64,000 nt of DNA from Prosopocoilus inquinatus. Taxonomy: Eukaryota; Arthropoda; Insecta; Coleoptera; Lucanidae. Shown here in pieces: positions 45,970-58,019 of the stretch. Each line of letters starts with the position of its first letter. The stretch's first letter is position 1. The stretch spans positions 59,954,212-60,018,211 of the forward strand of contig CM069870.1 in the NCBI GenBank assembly GCA_036172665.1, given 5' to 3'. The position numbers and the translations under genes were made by a program. The notes beneath the pieces were generated by a model. The model was not told the DNA's origin and did no database searches. It saw only the letters and a list, made by a program, of their open reading frames with translations.

Positions 45970-46110
45970 AAAAACGGATTTGAAGAACTGTCCTGTCAGC
46001 AAAAGAATCTAAAAGTGTGCGCGTTGGAGGAGGTGTTGAAAGAAGTAGACAGAATTCTAAACGTGGTACAAATGACCATGGAAAAAGTTTCTAAATCATC
46101 AGTTTTCTGA
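45970..46110 (+). repeat. Repeat with an open, coding-like frame (copy 1 of 3)
   Basis: One frame reads NGFEELSCQQKNLKVCALEE and continues through VLKEVDRILNVVQMTMEKV to TGA at 46108-46110. Related copies at 52262-52433 and 54490-54665 have TAG where this copy has CAG, but otherwise keep the frame. Predicted structure is helical and charged. The family is unknown to me. All three copies are on the plus strand. Confidence 0.6.
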
Positions 46111-46114
46111 CAGA

Positions 46115-48475
46115 TGCATTTTTTAATGATACCAATAAAAAAGTCACCCTAACACGACCTACTATGAGTCTAAGAAGATCGTGAACACATATTAGTTATA
46201 CCGTGATTTTATATTAACATGAAACATTGCAGTTCATGTTACTATAGCAACTAATTCCAATTTCTAAAATATCGTTGCATGATGGGCGTCGTTAAATTTG
46301 TCCATTTTATTTTGGAACATCTGTCAGGCGATGATAACGAAAATTTTTGAAAATTTGTTGCGATGTTCGTTTTGAATTAAAGAATTTCTGTTTTCCTTAT
46401 GTTTTAAGCTCACTTATTTCACACAAAAATATACTTATCTAATATAATTGAAAGAGTAGTTATTATTTTGTAGTACAAGTATATTGAAAGCACTAATAAT
46501 AGAACAGATTCATGAAAGCTGTCATCTCATGTTCTATTTTAAAAAGGACACTTCCACTTACAAATTGTAAACGTTGCTATGGATTCTCTGATTCGTACGT
46601 AATCACAATGTTTCATGTTAAAATAAATTCACGAATTCATGGAGTGGAATTCATGGAGTGAAATAAGTAAATTGGGAGAGGACAAATTCTTCACATAAGC
46701 GTTTCTTTAAATCCCTATTTAAGACAGATCTAAAAGGATTTTTTTTAAGGTAAACATTACTAATATATTTAGCGACCTGACTGCGGTAACCGACGCACAG
46801 TGTTGCCGAGTACTAATAAAAAATTGGACAAAATTATTTAATTTTTTTTTTCATTCAAAATATTTGTATTACGTTGAAATATACACGAAAAATATAAAAA
46901 TTCGAAAAGTACTTTTTCGTTTTAGGAACGATAAGACAATACATAAAATGTGAAGAAAAAGTCTGGTAAAGTAAATATTTCCGAAATATTTTCTTTTTGC
47001 AAAAATGCTCGGACACAAAAGTTATTACTATAAATCTACATTTCAGTTCATTTATTTGTACAGTGGCGTACCATTAGGGTACTAAAACAACTTTATTTTT
47101 TTTAATGGAAACGTCTACTTTTATTACGAATTCCAAGCGGGCATATTTTTCTACGTACAACTACAAAAAAAATTATAGTCACATAAGAATCTTTTTGAAA
47201 CAAATGTTCAAGTATTAATAAAGAAACAAAACAAATAGATGAAGTATTTTGAATGCAGATTATCACATCAACGCTCATTATCATGAAATGTGAGAAAATT
47301 TTCACTGTCTCTTCAAAGGAAATTATTAAAGATAAATGCAGGTGCACTGTGACTAACAAAATATTGGACTAAAATGTCAATGTCAATAACAAAATAACAA
47401 AAATGCATCGTTTCACTGTTTAATAGTGAACAGGCCATCATTTTATATTTATTTAATTTACTTCATTCAAAATTAAATATTTATTAAAACACTAGGTAAA
47501 TAAAAATGAAAATGGAGATTTATTATGAAAAAAGAAATTTATATTGTACCCCAATTATTGCTGAAAGTAAATAACCTGAAATGTAAGAATCGAGTTCGAG
47601 CGTTCTTGTAAAAACAAAATAGTTTAGCAAATATTTAGGGTGTTCCAGACTTTTATCCTCCTATAATACAATTTATTTTACACTCCTTATAGAAAGTAGC
47701 AGGAAAAGGATAAAATACTGCTGCAACTTCCAATTCCTTAATGTGTATGTATTTATTTCACATGTTTGATCGGAGCATTTTTATCAATTCTTCTTCTGTA
47801 ATGATGACTCCTCTGTTGAAAGAAATGTTTTTTTCTTTTCTTAAATTTGACACAATTACTAAAATTTTCTAGTTTGTTTAAATTCTTTAAAATTCATTTT
47901 TCATTGATTTTTTGAAAAATATGATTTTCATGTCAAGAAAATTCCACGAAGTGACCTACAACGAATAATAAGTAAAAAGTCAGAGTGGCGCAAAAACGCG
48001 CAAGTTTTTAAGTTTTATTATGAAAACACAAAGTGTATAGAACATTTAAACATAGGTCTCCAACAGGTGATATTCGGAATTACTAAACAAAAAGTTTAAT
48101 CAAAAAGATATAGTAGGTGTAAAATATTTGTATGATTTGTACGATTATTTCTAAACTATTAAACACAAAAAGATAATAATAGGTGAAACGATTAATTAAA
48201 CATACCTTCCATATTTGATTACATAGTTCAGTTTTGAACAAACTCACTTCAGAAGGAAAATATAATTAACAATGTTGCGATAAATTTATGGCGAGTATAA
48301 TGACATAACAATTAACATGACACTTTGTATATGGACTTACTCGATAATTTCAAAAGGAATTTCCCCTCTTTTTACGATAAATAATAAATTAACTCCTGAT
48401 CTACTATTTATTAAGTTTCTTTTCGTCTACCTTCATTTTAACATTTTGATTTTTGCCGTGTCTTGGCCACAGTGT
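46115..48475. other. No recognised feature
   Basis: AT-rich. 46110-46165 continues the repeat above and resembles the region after 54665 (CCCTAACA.G.CCTACT..GAGTCTAA). The frame at 47102-47359 minus resembles no known family. Confidence 0.4.
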
Positions 48476-48479
48476 GCGA

Positions 48480-49441
48480 CGCTACTGTCCATTACTAAAC
48501 CCAGATTCTCGACTTTTGTTAAAAAAGGAATCTAAACATCATTAATACAAATGTGAATGATATTTGAGATATTATCACAGGATTTCTTTTCACCAAAAAG
48601 TTTTAGGATTATTTGGGATTAAGTTTCAGAAAATGATCCTAAGTGTAATCGAGAACAAAGCCCCAAGATAGATGTTGATTTTCATAGTCCGTCAGCAGGT
48701 TCAAAGAAATAGCAGAGCTGAGTATCGTCCGCGTAAATATGAGCGACACAATGTTTTACAACAAACAGAAATTTAAAGATATAACAACAAAATAAGATAG
48801 GTCCAACAACAGAGCCTTGTAGTACTCCTTGCAAAACCGCAAAAGGACAGGAACGTTGGTTACCAATAGTAACAGTTTGCTCACGTTCAAAGAGATATGA
48901 CTTAATTAAATTACCAGCATTCTTACTTAAGCCAACATGCAGTAAAATTAAATGTAGTACGTCATGCTGTACTGTATCATATGCCTTGGTGAAATCTAAT
49001 AAGGTAAGTACCGTGATAAGTCCTTTATGAGTCGCTTGAAGTATATCATCAGTTACTTTCACAGCAAAGTAGTCACACAACTATGGTCTTTCCTAAATCC
49101 TGATTGAGTATTTGGTATAATACCAACAAAATTAAGATAATCTGTAAGTTATTCTATGATAATACTCTTGAAAAGTTTAGGTAAAGACGGTAATAAACTA
49201 ATTGATCGTAGATCTGTTATATTACTTGGATCTTTTACTTTTGGCACAGGACAGACTAAGGCATGCTTCCAGCAATCAGGAACGATACTATCAACAATAC
49301 AAGAATTAATTTTGTGAGTAAGATAATGGGCAACTGATTTTATCATGATTGTATTAATTCCATCTATGCCAGTTGCTGTAGGCTTAAATCGACGTAAGAG
49401 AGTGTCCACAGTAACAGTTTTAAAAGCAAAATTATACTCAA
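48480..49441 (-). pseudogene. LINE reverse transcriptase (CR1/Jockey-like), decayed
   Basis: Reading down from 49441: FKPTATGIDGINTIMIKSV, PDCWKHALVCPVPKVKDPSN, LRSISLLPSLPKLFKSI, a TAG stop, TQSGFRKDHSCVTTLL, a frameshift near 49080, LLDFTKAYDTVQHDVL (first catalytic Asp), QGSVVGPILF, and IYADDTQLCYFF with the catalytic YADD. After another shift, IPFLTKVENLGLVMDSS (about 48530-48485) is the usual downstream block. It belongs to the same broad group as the element at 22-24 kb but is a different copy with clear divergence. Confidence 0.85.
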
Positions 49442-49444
49442 ATA

Positions 49445-50223
49445 TTTTTTTTCGTTATTGTACGCTAATTGCGCAACTGTTGGGAATGATTATTATTTTG
49501 AGTAAGTAAATTATTAATGAAAAAATGTTTATTTGATTAGGTTCAACTAAATGAGGAGGTATTTTAACAGACTTGCATTTTATTAATACCTAAATACTCC
49601 CTCCGTCTCAAATTATGGTATACATTTCTATAAAGATGTTTTGAATATGAATGGTTATACATATAAAATAATAAGTTGTTAATGATGGATATTTATCAAA
49701 ATATAGGGCTTTTATTGATTAATATATGACTTTGCACGAATCTTGTGCTATTTTAATGTTATCCTTAATTTCATTACTGTCAAAATGTATTGATAATGAT
49801 TAAATGACAACCGTTGTGTTTAGGTAGAGAAAATTATAAATCCAGAAAATAGCATTTTTCAAAGGAAACGCTTGATGTCAAGCGATATCTAAACGTTGAG
49901 TGTTAATCGAACAAGAGTTGACTTCAATAATAAAACACAACACTATTGTGACTAGAGAACAATTTCGCAGTAAAGATAATTTGCAGATATCCATTTTATG
50001 AAATCAATATGCAGTTAAAACACAACTTATTACTCCTATAAAATATTATTGATAAATAAAACAAACTCTGATTACATTAATTTTGAATTTCAGACAAGAA
50101 AAGTAAATCCAATGTGAGTTTCGTATTCCTTAATTTGGGACAAAAATAACATCCGCACTGTATACCATAGTTTGAGACAGAGGAAGTAATTTAAATTTTT
50201 CCATGGACTTTTGAGATCACTAA
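49445..50223. other. No recognised feature
   Basis: AT-rich sequence. A phrase near 49600 (CTCCCTCCGTCTCAAATTATG) and its approximate complement near 50165-50185 (TACCATAGTTTGAGACAGAGG) suggest that 49597-50190 may be another long MITE with ends like CTCCCTCCGTCTCAAA. Confidence 0.5.
49597..50188. mobile_element. Probable Tc1/mariner-type MITE with CTCCCTCCGTCTCAAA ends
   Basis: The left end reads CTCCCTCCGTCTCAAATTAT then GGTATAC. The right end read in reverse gives CTTCCTCTGTCTCAAACTAT then GGTATAC, about 23 of 27 matching. The interior is AT-rich with no transposase. CTCCCTCCGTC termini with TA duplications are typical of Stowaway-like Tc1/mariner MITEs. Confidence 0.7.
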
Positions 50224-50350
50224 GGTCCGATTTCTTCATCTACGGATAAACTTATCTGCCAGGTAGTACCCTCGGAAACTATTATCGATACAATGGTTTC
50301 CAAGGATAGTATCTGGCAGATAAATTTGTCAGGAGGTGAAAAAATAGGGC
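50224..50350. mobile_element. Palindromic MITE (family M1), copy 2
   Basis: Inverted arms share CTTATCTGCCAGGTA.TACCCT.GGAAAC.AT and meet around TATCGATA. The outer ends are GTCCGATTTC and the complement AATAGGGC. Matches 60932-61059 and, partly, 1-60. Confidence 0.85.
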
Positions 50351-50418
50351 ATAATACTTCTAATATAATCAAAGTAAGCTTTCTTTTCGAGTCTGAAAGT
50401 TTTGTAAGTCAAATTTCT

Positions 50419-50542
50419 TATAGCGTTTTCGATTGAGGTGCACTATGTGCACTGAGTGTATCTCCATCTCGTTTTAACCTCATGGAATAAAACGAGAAGG
50501 TACACTCAGTTCACATAGTGCTCCCCAATCGAAAACGTTATT
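50419..50542. mobile_element. Palindromic MITE (family M2), copy 2
   Basis: Same element as 34206-34331, ending TATAGCGTTTTCGATTG and CAATCGAAAACGTTATTA, with the same TTTTAACCTCATGGAATAAAA centre. Confidence 0.88.
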
Positions 50543-50544
50543 AG

Positions 50545-51555
50545 AGTTTTATAGTATTCCCAATGTGCATTTCTTTTAGTGTGACGATTTCTTGCTTTAT
50601 ATCTACAATATCTATAATATCAAAGGAGAATTGTAATTACAAGGTATTTCGCCTCAAATAATGCTTAGACTAAAACACAAATTTTGTTCCATGAATTAAA
50701 TGATATGGGTAACGAAAAAACACGTTGAACCGCAATCTAAAGTAAGTCTTGAAGCTTCTACGATGTAACAAAGGACTGCAGGACTTTGCTGATATGAAGG
50801 CATCTCTTAAGCCTAGCAAAAGGTGGACACATCGTAAGCCAAAATGGTCATCTTCGGCCAAGAAGTCTTCAAGCATCACGACAACAAGAAACACATTCGT
50901 GGTAACAAAACAAAATGTGTACGGAAATTATTTTTTGATATCTGTAAAGGGAATTCATTTGGGAACATTTTAAAACATTACATAAGTCGGTAGCAACAGT
51001 AATAAAGAAGTAGTTTTTTGTGAAAAGCAATAAAACTCATTTAACAAAAAAGTGTTTACTAGAAATTGGGAATGACGCGCTCTAAGGATAGTCAGAAAAC
51101 GAGAGGGAGGTGTTTTTCTTGTATGATCTATATAAGGGGATGGAGCGATTTTCAAAAAAGTGATGAAAATACCAGCAAATAATCCGCGTCGGGTGTTTTT
51201 GAAAAAGTCAATTAAAAACGGATGTATAGTGTCGAAGTTTCATTGAATTAAATAAATGAACGAGTGCGTGCGTGTACATTAATAATAAAGTGCAGATGGG
51301 ACAAAAGCCGTAAAATGAACAAAAATATTGACATAACGTCGGAAACTATTTAAAATAATTTATCAATTTTAATAAAGGATTGTTCAATTAAATTCAACGT
51401 TAAATGTCAAGACAAATAATAAACATTTAAAGGAAAGCTAGTAATAGTATCGCAAAAATAAATATCAAACAATTAATAACTCCATTGCAGGAACTTAGTT
51501 TGTTATAACCCGTTTAAAAGAAAGAAAGACATTTCATTTATTGTTACAAATCAAA
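50545..51555. other. No recognised feature
   Basis: AT-rich. The overlapping frames at 50670-50894 minus and 50749-50973 plus have no known motif. Confidence 0.4.
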
Positions 51556-51558
51556 AAC

Positions 51559-52426
51559 TTCATTCAAAATTATAATTGAACTTTTATTTATAACAATTAC
51601 AAAAGAACCCAAAAGATTGTTATAAACAACAAACAAAAAGGTCACAACCCTGAACCTATAAGAGTTTCATGTTAACAAAAATTTATACGCGTTATTATAA
51701 ACAAAAATTATACGAAAAATAACAATAACGTAGCAATATGTTGAAAAGGAATGGAGGATAAGTCTTGTTCAAATAGCTCCCAATCTATATTATTAAAATT
51801 TCGGTACTGGCACTAAAAGAGGTGTTATTTTAGCCTGAAGTACTGAAACCTTACACAAGATAAAATCATTATCAGCAAAATCACAATTACTAACGTCTGA
51901 ATCTGTAGGCTACACTTCATCAGAAGTAAATAATAACAATTTTAAAGTTTAAAGTAAAGATCTAATATTTACTCGTGCTGATTTTAAAAACACAGTGTTC
52001 ATATTAATCAGTATTGCTACATTTAGAAATAAAATACGTTCAAAATAATAATAAGAAAGTGATTAATAATCTTAACGTCTCAATATTTTAGAGTTACTTT
52101 CTCCCTTCCAAATTTCAAAGCAAACAGGTATTTATAATGTGTAAAATTTAAGCAAGAAACAATCACAAAGAGACACTACAAACAAATATTTTTTTTATTA
52201 TAATCTCATCAAAATGCCAAAAGTTATATAAGTGGCGGAACTAAATGTGCAATAGTGAACGCGTTTAATTATTGCATGAAGGATCACCCAAATATAATAG
52301 AACGAAACGGATTTGAAGAATTATCGTGTTAGCGGAAGAATCTAAAAGTATGCGCGTCGGAGGAGGTGATGAAAGAAGTAGACAGAATTTTAAGTGAGGT
52401 TCAAATGACCTTGGAAAAAGTTCTAA
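51559..52426. repeat. Long direct repeat, copy 1 (with internal deletion)
   Basis: Starts TTCATTCAAAATTATAATTG and is closely matched by 53469-54662 through to AAAAAGTTCTAA. Near 51945 it lacks about 330 bases present in copy 2, which include LINE endonuclease sequence. The two copies share the segment with the NGFEELSC-type frame near their right ends. Confidence 0.88.
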
Positions 52427-52433
52427 AAGTACT
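52262..52433 (+). repeat. Coding-like repeat, copy 2 of 3
   Basis: The frame reads FNYCMKDHPNIIERNGFEEL then SC, a TAG, and RKNLKVCASEEVMKEVDRIL. It forms the right part of the long direct repeat copy 1. Confidence 0.55.
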
Positions 52434-52820
52434 CCCTTACCTAATCGTACTTTTAGAGAGAGAAACGTTTCCAGTTTAGATTTATTTTAAGTTTTTGAAC
52501 TCTCGAAATTACAATTTGATGACCTAATAGGTTGGCTTTCAGCCTTTGTTCTTTTATCAATTGAAAACGATTGTAAATATTTTGAAGATTTTTCTCAAAA
52601 GAGAAATCACATACACTTTCAAAATTACTTTTATTCAGTTGCAATAACTGCAAGTACCTCAATATTAAGCTCTAAACCTACATGATTGGTGTAGAGAACG
52701 TCATACCAAATCTTTATTTTATAGTTGCACTTTTATTTCATAGTAATATTTTTATTTTACAATTTTACTCCTTTGTTTCCACAGTTACATTTTTATTTCA
52801 CACTTTCAAACAACGATATA

Positions 52821-53332
52821 CAGGGTCTTCCAAGTTGAGTGACTTATTAAAAGTTTTCGGGAAAAGGAACATACAAACATTCTGAAAATTGACATACTCC
52901 CCTAAGAGGAAGTAGTCTTTCAGACTAAAATATGTTGACTTTTAAATCACTTCTTGTTATATCGGAAGTCGGCATTAACTTTCTTATTTTAAATTGAATA
53001 CTACTGTATTTTCTATTGCAAATTCCGATTCTATACGTTATTCTAAGTAAAAATTGTTTAGGCTTCCCTATACTTAAATGTAACGGTTTTTGAGATATCT
53101 TCGAATTTCTGAAAAGAAATTATTTCGGTGGCCTTTCATTTAAGAGAATGTATTTACGACACTTTCAAATTTCAAGATTCAAGTTGCCAAGTTGTCGTTT
53201 GAAAGAATAATGTTCATCTTTCAAATTATATTCTAGTTATCATTGAAAAATACACAGGCTGGTCAAAATATGGTGTCGAACCTTGTTCTGTTCAATTGTC
53301 CAAAACTCAGTTTTCGTAAATGCAACACCCTG
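52821..53332. mobile_element. Mariner-type MITE, 512 bases
   Basis: The left end is CAGGGTCTTC and the complement of the right end is CAGGGTGTTG, flanked by TA on both sides (52819-52820, 53333-53334). The inverted repeat is short. It lies between the two long direct repeats. Confidence 0.5.
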
Positions 53333-53468
53333 TATATTTTTGCATCATGGGCTGCAGAATCAAATTCTACATCGATTAGTAGCGGCGTTCTCTATACCTA
53401 TTTCCATTAGTTTTCTTGTTGTCAATAATTGTTTAGAAGAAAATAAACGATTTTAATTTGTTCTGAAT

Positions 53469-54662
53469 TTCATTCAAAATTATAATTGAGCTTTTATTTG
53501 TAACAATTACAAAAGAACCTAAAAGTTTGTTATAAACAACAAACAAAAAGATCACGACCCTATAAGAGTTTCATGTTAACTAAAATTTATATGCGTTATT
53601 ATAAACAAAAATTGTACAAAAAATAACAATAACGTAGCAATATGTTGAAAAGGAATAGAGGATAAGTCCGGTTCAAATAGCTCCCAATCTATATTATTAA
53701 AATTTCGGTACTCCCACTAAAAGAGGTGTTATTTTAGCCTGAAGTACTGAAACCTTACACAAGATAAAATCATTATCAGCAAAATCACAATTACTAACGC
53801 CTGAATCTGTAGGCCACACTTCATCAGAAGTAAATAATAACAATTTTAAAGTTTCCTCCACAGAGTATTTTCGATGAGTAATTCACTCAGAAAAAAATTA
53901 TAATCCAAACTGTGACGCTTTATACACATACTACTCCTATTACAAAAATTTTCATTACGAAATTTAAGGGATATCCACAGTTGCTCTATAATATCTTTAA
54001 CTATGATTAGGGAATACTGAAAATACACTCCAACTCTACCACCTTGACATGTACGGTCACTTCTTAAAAACTTATAACCACATATGTTAAGAACATCATC
54101 CGGTATATTAGCCCGAGGCCAAGTTTTTGTGAATAATAATATCTCAATATCATTACTGTATAAGAAGAAATATTTAACTCAGGAATTTTACTTCGTAAAG
54201 ATCTAATATTTATTCGTGCTGATTTTAAAAACGCAGTATTCATATTAATCAGTATTGCTACATTTAGAAATAAAATACATTCAAAATAATAAGAAAGTGA
54301 TTAATAATCTTAACGTCTCAATATTTTAGAGATACTTTCTCCCTTCCAAATTTCAAAGCAAACAGGTATTTATAATGTGTAAAAATTAAGTAAGAAACAA
54401 TCACAAGAAGACACTACAAACAAATATTTTTTTTATTATAATCTCAAAATGCCAAAAGTTATATAAGTGGCGGAACTAAATGTGCAATAGTGAACGCGTT
54501 TAATTATTGCATGAAGGATCGCCCAAATTTAATAGAACGAAACGGATTTGAAGAATTATCGTGTTAGCAGAAGAATCTAAAAGTATGCGCGTCGGAGGAG
54601 GTGATGAAAGAAGTAGACAGAATTTTAAGTGCGGTTCAAAGGACCTTGGAAAAAGTTCTAAG
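53469..54662. repeat. Long direct repeat, copy 2
   Basis: Matches 51559-52426 with an extra segment at about 53853-54195. Same orientation; a spacer of about 1040 bases separates the copies. Confidence 0.88.
53850..54240 (-). pseudogene. LINE endonuclease (APE-type) fragment
   Basis: Reading down from 54240: KSARINIRSLRSKIPELNIS, a frameshift, then LLFTKTWPRANIPDDVLNIC and GYKFLRSDR with GGRVGVYFQ, followed by EQLWISLKFRNENF. This is the N-terminal part of an apurinic-type LINE endonuclease. The catalytic TETW motif reads TKTW, replacing the active-site Glu. Together with the frameshift this makes it non-functional. Same strand as the LINE at 48480-49441 but not contiguous with it. Confidence 0.75.
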
Positions 54663-54665
54663 CCA
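54490..54665 (+). repeat. Coding-like repeat, copy 3 of 3
   Basis: The frame reads NGFEELSC, TAG, QKNLKVCASEEVMKEVDRIL, then SAVQRTLEKVL and SHQQQQEDSSI before a stop near 54696. The downstream region to about 54895 also resembles that after copy 1. Confidence 0.55.
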
Positions 54666-55019
54666 TCAGCAACAGCAAGAAGATTCATCTATTTAAATTC
54701 CCACGCGTGTAATTAATTTTTTAATGAAAAATAAATAATTATCAAGTTTGCTGGGGACGATTCTTCTCGTTTTCGCGGAATCTTTCAGCCTTACTTTAGT
54801 CCAGCTGACAACAATGGCAGCGGCAGTTTTCCAAAATATAAGCATTAAATTAAAAATGAGTATCCCCCTAACATGGCCTACTCCGAGTCTAAATATTATT
54901 TAATTTAATTATTTATATTATTTCACACCTGCAGTGTAGATTATAGGGCAAATGAACATTGTCGTCTTTGGAAAATTCTTAATTAATGTTCGATTTTAAT
55001 TCATTCTGACCCCAAAATA

Positions 55020-56857
55020 CAGGGTTGGGATAAAGTATGGATCCATCGAAATATCTCGGAAGTGGAATTGACGATTTTAATGAAATTTTGTATATGCAGA
55101 TAGAAACAAATGGCGCATGCGATGGGCTAACTTTTGTTTCCATTAAACTTCCGGTTTAGCCGGAAACGGCACCAAATTTTTTATTTTAAATAGAACACAC
55201 TGTATAATTTTACGTATTCTGATACTCCTCTGCCTTCTGCATCCATTAATATCAGGTTTCTTACCTTTATCTCTAGTCTCTAGCCGAAAAGATAGCTTTT
55301 TAATTATTGGCTCTAAACTATATTAATTTATTTCTTTTTTGTTTATTTTTTTGTATTTGCAATGGTTTTTATGTATTATTAAAGAGCAAAAGAACTACAT
55401 TTAGTTATTTTAAGTGTTCAAAATGTTGGCCATTTACTTCTTGGCAATAAGCAAGTCTATGAACAAATCCCTGAGACACATTTGCGAAAACTTCCCTACG
55501 AATTAAATTACATTCATCCAATATCCTTTGCCTCAATTCTTGCAAATTATTTGGACGTCTCACGTAAACAGCTGATTTTAAATATCCCCATAGAAAAAAA
55601 TCCATAAGATTAAGATCTGGGGAGCGAGCGGGCCATTCAATAAACCCTTTACGACCAATCCATCGATTGGGAAATGTTACATTCAAAAAATCCCTAACTC
55701 GTCTATTATAGTGCGGAGGCGCTCCATCTTGCTGAAACCAAAGATTTTGAGGAAGCAGACCATTTTCTTGAAGAGCAGGAATAATTTCATTGTTTAAAAG
55801 TTCCAAATACTTCGCCCCGGTCAGTGTACCATTAATAAAAAATGGACCAATAACCCTATTCCTTACAATTCCAGCCCACACATTCAACTTTTCTGGGTAT
55901 TGAGTATGTGCTTCATGTAATAAGTTACGATTGTCGACAAACCAATATCGTATAAATTATGGCGATTTACAGAACCATTTAAACAAAAGTTGCCTCGTCC
56001 GAAAATACCAAATTAGTTGCAAAATGCTCGTCGCTATTACAGATTTCCATCATTCTTTCGCAAAATTCTACTCGACGATCGTAATCATCTTCTGACAGTT
56101 CTTGGATCAGGTGTACTTTATAAGGGTGGTATTTTTCGCGTTTCAATACTTTGGCTACAGAACGACGACTTATCCCATGGTGTAATGCAAGAAATGTGAT
56201 AGAAGTTTGAGGTGACTCTTCCAGTTCTGTGGCAATATTTTCACTAACAATTGCGTTAGAAGCGGTCTTTGGTCTTTCACTTTTTGGCAAATTTTTCACT
56301 GTCCCATTCAAATTGTAGCGTCTAAGTGTTTTACCAACAAACGAGCGCGTTATAGGATTTCGTTCTGGGTGTAAACCGTTAAATAAGTCGCAAACTTCTT
56401 GATGAGTTCTAACACGATCACCAAAACCGATCATCATTATTGATACTGACAGATGTTGCTGACAATAAAATAACTTATAAAACATATAAAATAGCGACAT
56501 CTTAAAATTTTTCTAAAATAAAATAACTGTCAATTCCACCGGCTACTAGACAAAGAGGTATTTTTTGAGAAAACTAAAAGGTTATCTTTTTGGCTAAAGA
56601 CTAGAGATAAAGGTAAGAAATCTGATGTTAATGGATGCAGAAGGCAGAGGAGTATCAAAATACGTAAAATTATACAGAGTGTTCTATTTAAAATAAAAAA
56701 GTTGGTGCCGTTTCCGGCTAAACCGGAAGCTTAACGAAAACAAAAATCAGCCCCTCGCATGCCCCATTTATTTCTATCTGCATGTACAAAATTTCATTAA
56801 AATCGGCAATTCCACTTCCGAGATATTTCGATGGATCCATACTTTATCCCAACCCTA
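55020..56857 (-). mobile_element. Rosa-like (DD41D) Tc1/mariner transposon with about 285-base inverted repeats
   Basis: Terminal inverted repeats span about 55020-55305 and 56570-56857. They begin CAGGGTTGGGATAAAGTATG and stay closely matched through CGGTTTAGCCGGAAACGGC and the inner GAGATAAAGGTAAG region. TA precedes the left end (55018-55019); the right flank is changed. The transposase lies between on the minus strand. Long terminal repeats are unusual for mariner relatives and help define the family. Confidence 0.88.
55405..56500 (-). pseudogene. DD41D transposase with frameshifts
   Basis: The N-terminal frame (56500-55979) has helix-turn-helix-like stretches (SITFLALHHGISRRSVAKVL) and ends just after VFSDEATF, the first catalytic Asp. 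The frame is lost twice between about 55985 and 55890. It resumes as NVWAGIVRNRVIGPFF, with WFQQDGAPPH (second Asp) and WPARSPDLNLMDFFLWG (third Asp), ending at 55405. Forty-one residues separate the second and third Asp, the spacing that defines the rosa (DD41D) family. The enzyme would cut at the terminal repeats and join at TA. The frameshifts make this copy inactive. Confidence 0.87.
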
Positions 56858-56864
56858 CACATAT

Positions 56865-58010
56865 TTACCGCATTTTTTACGTAATGATGAAATTATTAAA
56901 ATAAAAGTAAGAAATATTAATACTATACATATACTTCTGTGTTGTACTTTTGCTGTAGGTATAATTCCGAAATAAGTGTGCGATTATTTCAAAATCGTAC
57001 ATTCAGTAGCATTACAACACTCAGGAGTACCGCAGATATTACTTATAGCGTTTTCAATTCACAGCTCCAGAGCAATTTAACTACCAACAAGTATTCAAAA
57101 GAGGCACGACGAATTACCAGATTCATAAATTAAAAGATTCAAACAAGTTTTCTAGACCATACAACTTAATTTATCTTAGAATCTCGTTGTTGTCGACATT
57201 CGTTCCGAACTTTTCTTAATCATTACATTATATCAAAGTTAATCCCCTTTCTGGCGAGTAATTATAAATTCATAATATTATCACATGTCAGGGGAGGATC
57301 TCCTGCAAAGTTCCGCAGCGTAATCGAGAAACGCTCAAGCGATCGAAGATGGTCTCTCCTCTTGAACATCCCTTACTCTTCTTTATCTGCCATTAGAGGG
57401 TAACTGGAAGCGGATATTAAGTAATCCCGCAGAGATGCGCATCACTCGACGCTCGTCTCATCAGAGATCTTTCGAGCTCGCCTTATCAATTATGAGGGCA
57501 CTAATTAAATAGTCCGCGCCGATTTCTCTTCGATTATTTTTCAATGCTCCGTCAAGATAAATTCTCAGGGCGAGAAGCAAAAAAGAAAAAAAAAAACTAC
57601 GATAGATCTACTCATCTCCTCAGTCATCAGACTCATCAGTTGGTACGTACCTAATAATAAACTTTCAGCTTTCAGATTGATTACTGTAGTGTAAAGTCAC
57701 GTTTATCACGCCTGGCAAGGAAATCCTTCATGAGCGCCCGTAAGATGTTAGATCACAATTATGCGCCGACAGCGTCGAAACTTTCGCACTGATATTAAAC
57801 TTCCGAATCCAACGAACATTTATATCACAGGAAGCCATCAATGCAGCGGCAGCAGCGGCGGCGCACGTGGGAGGAATAAAATTGGATCATAAAGAATATC
57901 GCATTTCTGAAGTTCGCATGTAGAGAGAATGTAAGTACATCGCGTTTGTATGCGATGCAAGTTTAATAGATGCGTGTTTTGGTGGAAAAGTCGTAGGTAT
58001 TATTAAACGT
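56865..58010. other. Non-repetitive, GC-richer stretch; possible host sequence
   Basis: 57220-57960 differs in composition from its neighbours and shows no repeat matches within the window. A short frame after an AG acceptor near 57829 encodes an alanine run (GCA/GCG codons at 57845-57870). That could be a small exon, but no donor or family supports it firmly. It could also be conserved regulatory DNA. Confidence 0.35.
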
Positions 58011-58019
58011 TATACGTGG

